Shown: positions 6,708 to 8,926 of the stretch, in pieces | Numbering within the stretch: position 1 is the first letter of the stretch | How the letters are laid out: each line of letters begins with the position of its first letter | Assembly (NCBI GenBank): GCA_017860555.1 | Contig: JAGDMJ010000113.1 | Coordinates: forward strand, 1-8,926 | DNA from: Bacteroidota bacterium | GTDB lineage: Bacteria; Bacteroidota; Ignavibacteria; UBA10030; UBA6906 | Direction of reading: 5' to 3' | Length of the DNA stretch: 8,926 nucleotides | The notes under the pieces: generated by a model | Seen by the model: the letters and a program-made list of their open reading frames with translations, nothing else | Databases searched by the model: none | Told to the model about the DNA's origin: nothing | Translations under genes and position numbers: made by a program

Positions 6708-8387
6708 TTACTTGATCAGCGTCATCTTCCTGGTGATCTGTGCATCCGGGGTCTGCAAGCGGTAGAAGTAAACCCCTGAGGAGATTGTCCGTCCGGAAGT
6801 GTCCTTGCCATTCCATTTCACGCCGTATGTTCCGGCAGTTTTCCCTTCATTGTTTACCAGGCGCACCACTTCCTGTCCAAGGGCGTTGTAGATTGCAAGC
6901 GTGATCCTGGCCGCCCGCGGGAGTGTGTACTGGATCTCTGTTGTCGGGTTGAAAGGGTTGGGGAAATTCTGCTCAAGCGTGTAGGCCGTAGCGATACCTG
7001 GCTCGGGTTTCACGTCGGTCACCCAGGTCTGCCATTCGGCTTTCCTTGTGGGGAACCAGTTCAGGTCGCCCAGCGGGAATCCGCCGTCCCCCGCCGTATA
7101 TGCCTGCTGGGAGGTCGGGTAGTCAAAGTTGAACGGGTCAGACTCGAGTCCGAATGTTTCGGGTTTGGTAGTCAGGTCACCAATGCCGTTGCGGTCCGCA
7201 CGGGGATCCGGGTTTCCAACGTTGCTGAAATTCGATTCGAAACGGTAGCGGACCCATTTCATCAGCGTGTCAGGCGATGGAGCGTCCGCAAATTGAATCA
7301 GTTCCTCAAAGTTGCCGCTCTGGACAAAATTCGGCTGTGTTCTGAAGAATGCGCTGTCCCCGTAGGGGCTTATGAACGCGGGGCCTTTGACCAGCGTGTC
7401 GATTCCCCAGCTGTTCCAGAACGCCGGGAAGATCGGGGACCAGCCGTACGCGTTGTTCCGGACCAGCCAGTTCCTGGAACTTTCATCGATTGTGGTGGAT
7501 TTCAGCGAGTCGACATGAATGATCGGCATGCGGTCGGAGGGTACCAGCGTCTTGAGATGTCGCATTCCTTCGACGCCAAGATCTTGGAAGATATTGTTGG
7601 TGATGCGGACATTCACTCCTTTGCCGGTCTCGATGGGCCCCGATTGCTTCAAGCCTGATGCGGTCATTGACCCGTAAACATTCTGATAGAACGTGTTATG
7701 GTCAAAGATAATGTTTTTCGTCAATGCCCCGTCGGTCCGGAACATGCGCTGTGAATTCAGGTAGAAGGTGCAGTTCTGGAACATGATCGAATCGGCCATA
7801 AGGCCGCGTCCGTCGAAAAATCGACCATTGGATGGGGTAGCAAGGTCAATCGCGTTCCGAAATTCGCAGTCATTGAAGAGGAGTTTCGTATCGGTGGCGT
7901 ACGTGCGGAAATGCGATTGGCGCGAGTGGTCCACATGCACACCGTCCCAGATGATCCTGGCGGCCGAGTCATAGATCGCCATAATGTAGCGATCCTGGAT
8001 TCCGATGTTATCGATACCCGAGATGTAGATGTTTTTGAAGTGCGCATCTCCCTCGATTCGTGCAAAGTCATCGTTCGCTCCTGTTTCATTCACTGCCATG
8101 ATCATCAGCGGCTTGGCTCCGGCACCTTCTGCAGCCCAGACGCGTAGCGGCGCGCCTTTGATGTTGACAATGCGTCCGTTCATCAGGTACATCCCACCCC
8201 GTTCCAGGCGGTAGACACGGTTGAGTGAAACCGGGTCCCCCGTCGCGGTGGTGTCCCCTTCCACGGCAAGGTTCAGCGTTTCATATCCCGGGGCTACGTC
8301 CAGGTAGTCCCACTGGGCCGCACCCTGTCGCGGGAGAAACAGAATGACCGTGACAAGAGCGAGGGTAAGCCGAAACAAGTTTTTCAT
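6708..8387 (-). CDS. Secreted right-handed beta-helix protein with T9SS type A sorting domain
   Basis: This is a 559-residue exported protein. Residues 1-24 form a signal peptide (MKNLFR, a hydrophobic core, then GAAQ). Residues about 105-315 show repeated short strands with Asn/Asp-rich turns (FKNIYISGI, IIWDGVHVDHS, LLFNDCEFRNA, IMFQNCTFYLNS, IIFDHNTFYQN, VRITNNIFQDL), the pattern of a parallel beta-helix as in pectate-lyase-like proteins. Residues 430-446 hold a GDGGFPLGDLNWFP segment resembling the end of DUF4957/DUF5123-type beta-helix proteins of polysaccharide loci (recalled, not searched). Residues about 470-559 are a T9SS C-terminal sorting domain of the FlgD/Ig-like type (QNFPNPFNPTT, IYNALGQEV, WNGKD, SSGVYFYRL, MTLIK). 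The protein should therefore be secreted through the T9SS and held at the surface. I see no catalytic signature of a known beta-helix lyase, so glycan binding and lysis both remain open. The start at 8387 is chosen because it follows a full AGGAGG and begins the signal peptide; the frame is open further upstream, but that stretch lacks coding character and runs into the receptor gene. Confidence 0.87.
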   Translation of the reverse strand: MKNLFRLTLALVTVILFLPRQGAAQWDYLDVAPGYETLNLAVEGDTTATGDPVSLNRVYRLERGGMYLMNGRIVNIKGAPLRVWAAEGAGAKPLMIMAVNETGANDDFARIEGDAHFKNIYISGIDNIGIQDRYIMAIYDSAARIIWDGVHVDHSRQSHFRTYATDTKLLFNDCEFRNAIDLATPSNGRFFDGRGLMADSIMFQNCTFYLNSQRMFRTDGALTKNIIFDHNTFYQNVYGSMTASGLKQSGPIETGKGVNVRITNNIFQDLGVEGMRHLKTLVPSDRMPIIHVDSLKSTTIDESSRNWLVRNNAYGWSPIFPAFWNSWGIDTLVKGPAFISPYGDSAFFRTQPNFVQSGNFEELIQFADAPSPDTLMKWVRYRFESNFSNVGNPDPRADRNGIGDLTTKPETFGLESDPFNFDYPTSQQAYTAGDGGFPLGDLNWFPTRKAEWQTWVTDVKPEPGIATAYTLEQNFPNPFNPTTEIQYTLPRAARITLAIYNALGQEVVRLVNNEGKTAGTYGVKWNGKDTSGRTISSGVYFYRLQTPDAQITRKMTLIK

Positions 8388-8400
8388 GGAGCCTCCTGTA
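8388..8400 (-). promoter_or_regulatory. Strong ribosome binding site of the beta-helix gene
   Basis: On the minus strand a complete AGGAGG (8397 down to 8392) sits four bases before the ATG at 8387. It fixes the start of the beta-helix gene against an upstream in-frame extension of 83 codons. It is the strongest such site in the window and suggests that this product is made in quantity. Confidence 0.8.
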
Positions 8401-8467
8401 AGGTTATGGTGGAAGATGTGGTGTCCTGCATCGTGTGTGTGTAGCCACGGCGCTTTCTTTATTCGTG

Positions 8468-8926
8468 CTAGAACTCGAGAGTGATACCCAGGTTCGCCGT
8501 CCATCCATAGTATTCCCTGCCTGTGGCATACCGGGCCGTCTGCATGAACGACTGATCTGGCGCGTCCGTAAGATTGTTCACATTGGCATAGAGACTCATG
8601 TCGTCGATGAACTCGTATTTCAATGAGAGGTCCCACCGTGTATACGTGTCGGTGAAGCCATCCAGCTCTTCCCGTGAGCCCACATAGGTCAGAGTCTTCC
8701 CCTGGAGAAGCATAGAGACCCGGCCGGAGAATCTTCCAAGGTCATACCCCAATGAAATATTGGCGATGTCCGCCGCCTGATCGGGCATGTCCCCCGTCCG
8801 GAAAGTGTCGACCACCGTTGTTAAGACGTACGGGGGAGTCGGGATGCGGGCTTGCCTGACGTACGAGCGGGGAAATTTTGTCTCGGACCAGATGTGTGAG
8901 TAGTTTGCACTAATCACGATGCCGTC
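8468..8926 (-). CDS. TonB-dependent receptor, C-terminal fragment (5' part outside window)
   Basis: This is the last 152 codons of an outer-membrane TonB-dependent receptor; the reading frame is open to the right edge, so the plug and most of the barrel lie outside. The visible part alternates polar and hydrophobic residues as beta-barrel strands do. It includes the family-like stretches ISANYSHIWSET, DIANISLGYDLGRFSGRVSM, LYANVNNLTDAPDQSF and a terminal strand, GWTANLGITLEF, ending in phenylalanine, which is the usual outer-membrane insertion signature. The Asn-Leu-Thr-Asp turn followed by a Tyr-Tyr-Gly strand is typical of the last strands of these receptors. Such proteins use the proton-motive force through TonB-ExbBD to import bulky ligands. 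Beside a lyase and a glycosidase, an oligosaccharide ligand is the likely cargo (inference). A GTG at 8917 is an internal valine codon, not a start. No SusD-like gene follows it. It is the first gene of the visible run, 80 bases ahead of the beta-helix gene. Confidence 0.88.
   Translation of the reverse strand, partial: DGIVISANYSHIWSETKFPRSYVRQARIPTPPYVLTTVVDTFRTGDMPDQAADIANISLGYDLGRFSGRVSMLLQGKTLTYVGSREELDGFTDTYTRWDLSLKYEFIDDMSLYANVNNLTDAPDQSFMQTARYATGREYYGWTANLGITLEF

Noticed and set aside
8433..8442. (GT)5 dinucleotide run in the spacer before the beta-helix gene, considered as a phase-variable repeat
   Set aside because: It is only five units, outside the coding frame and about 33 bases from the strong ribosome site; too short to claim variation.
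8388..8636. 83-codon N-terminal extension of the beta-helix protein
   Set aside because: It overlaps the receptor's 3' end and puts the signal peptide and AGGAGG site inside the protein.
1..8926. CRISPR arrays, tRNA or rRNA genes, insertion sequences and transposase fragments
   Set aside because: No regularly spaced repeats, tRNA-like folds, rRNA-like stretches or transposase motifs were seen; coding genes fill the window.

Overview
This window reads as part of a carbohydrate-uptake and degradation locus from a Gram-negative bacterium of the FCB superphylum. The best fit is an Ignavibacteria-, Calditrichota- or Marinimicrobia-like lineage, or a non-classical Bacteroidota. Three things point there: a TonB-dependent receptor C-terminus, a C-terminal type IX secretion (T9SS) sorting domain of the 'NFPNPFNPTT' type, and signal peptides on every complete product. 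G+C looks moderate to high by eye. Several genes have clear Shine-Dalgarno sequences (a full AGGAGG in one case), which is unlike typical Bacteroidia. Phylum is an inference; no rRNA or tRNA gene is present.

All genes are on the minus strand, so transcription runs from the right edge to the left. In that order they are: the 3' end of a TonB-dependent receptor gene (8468-8926, cut by the window); a secreted beta-helix protein with a T9SS sorting domain (6708-8387); a small outer-membrane beta-barrel protein (5847-6596); a periplasmic TolB-like PD40 beta-propeller (4807-5850); a GH36-like glycoside hydrolase (2194-4764); a heparinase II/III-type polysaccharide lyase (74-2197); and possibly the first nine codons of another exported protein at the left edge (1-28). 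Spacing is tight. Two gene pairs overlap by four bases (ATGA), and the largest gap, 111 bases, contains a strong hairpin. This looks like one operon, possibly with an internal expression step at the hairpin. No intergenic stretch exceeds 111 bases.

A working model, by inference: the receptor imports oligosaccharides; the T9SS-exported beta-helix protein acts at the cell surface as a glycan binder or as an unrecognised lyase, in the place where a SusD protein would sit in a classical locus; and the GH36-like hydrolase and the lyase, which have signal peptides but no T9SS domain, finish degradation in the periplasm. A uronic-acid-containing polymer carrying alpha-linked sugars would suit both enzymes, but the substrate cannot be read from the sequence. 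The less familiar parts are the coupled beta-barrel/beta-propeller pair and the altered acid/base region of the GH36-like enzyme.
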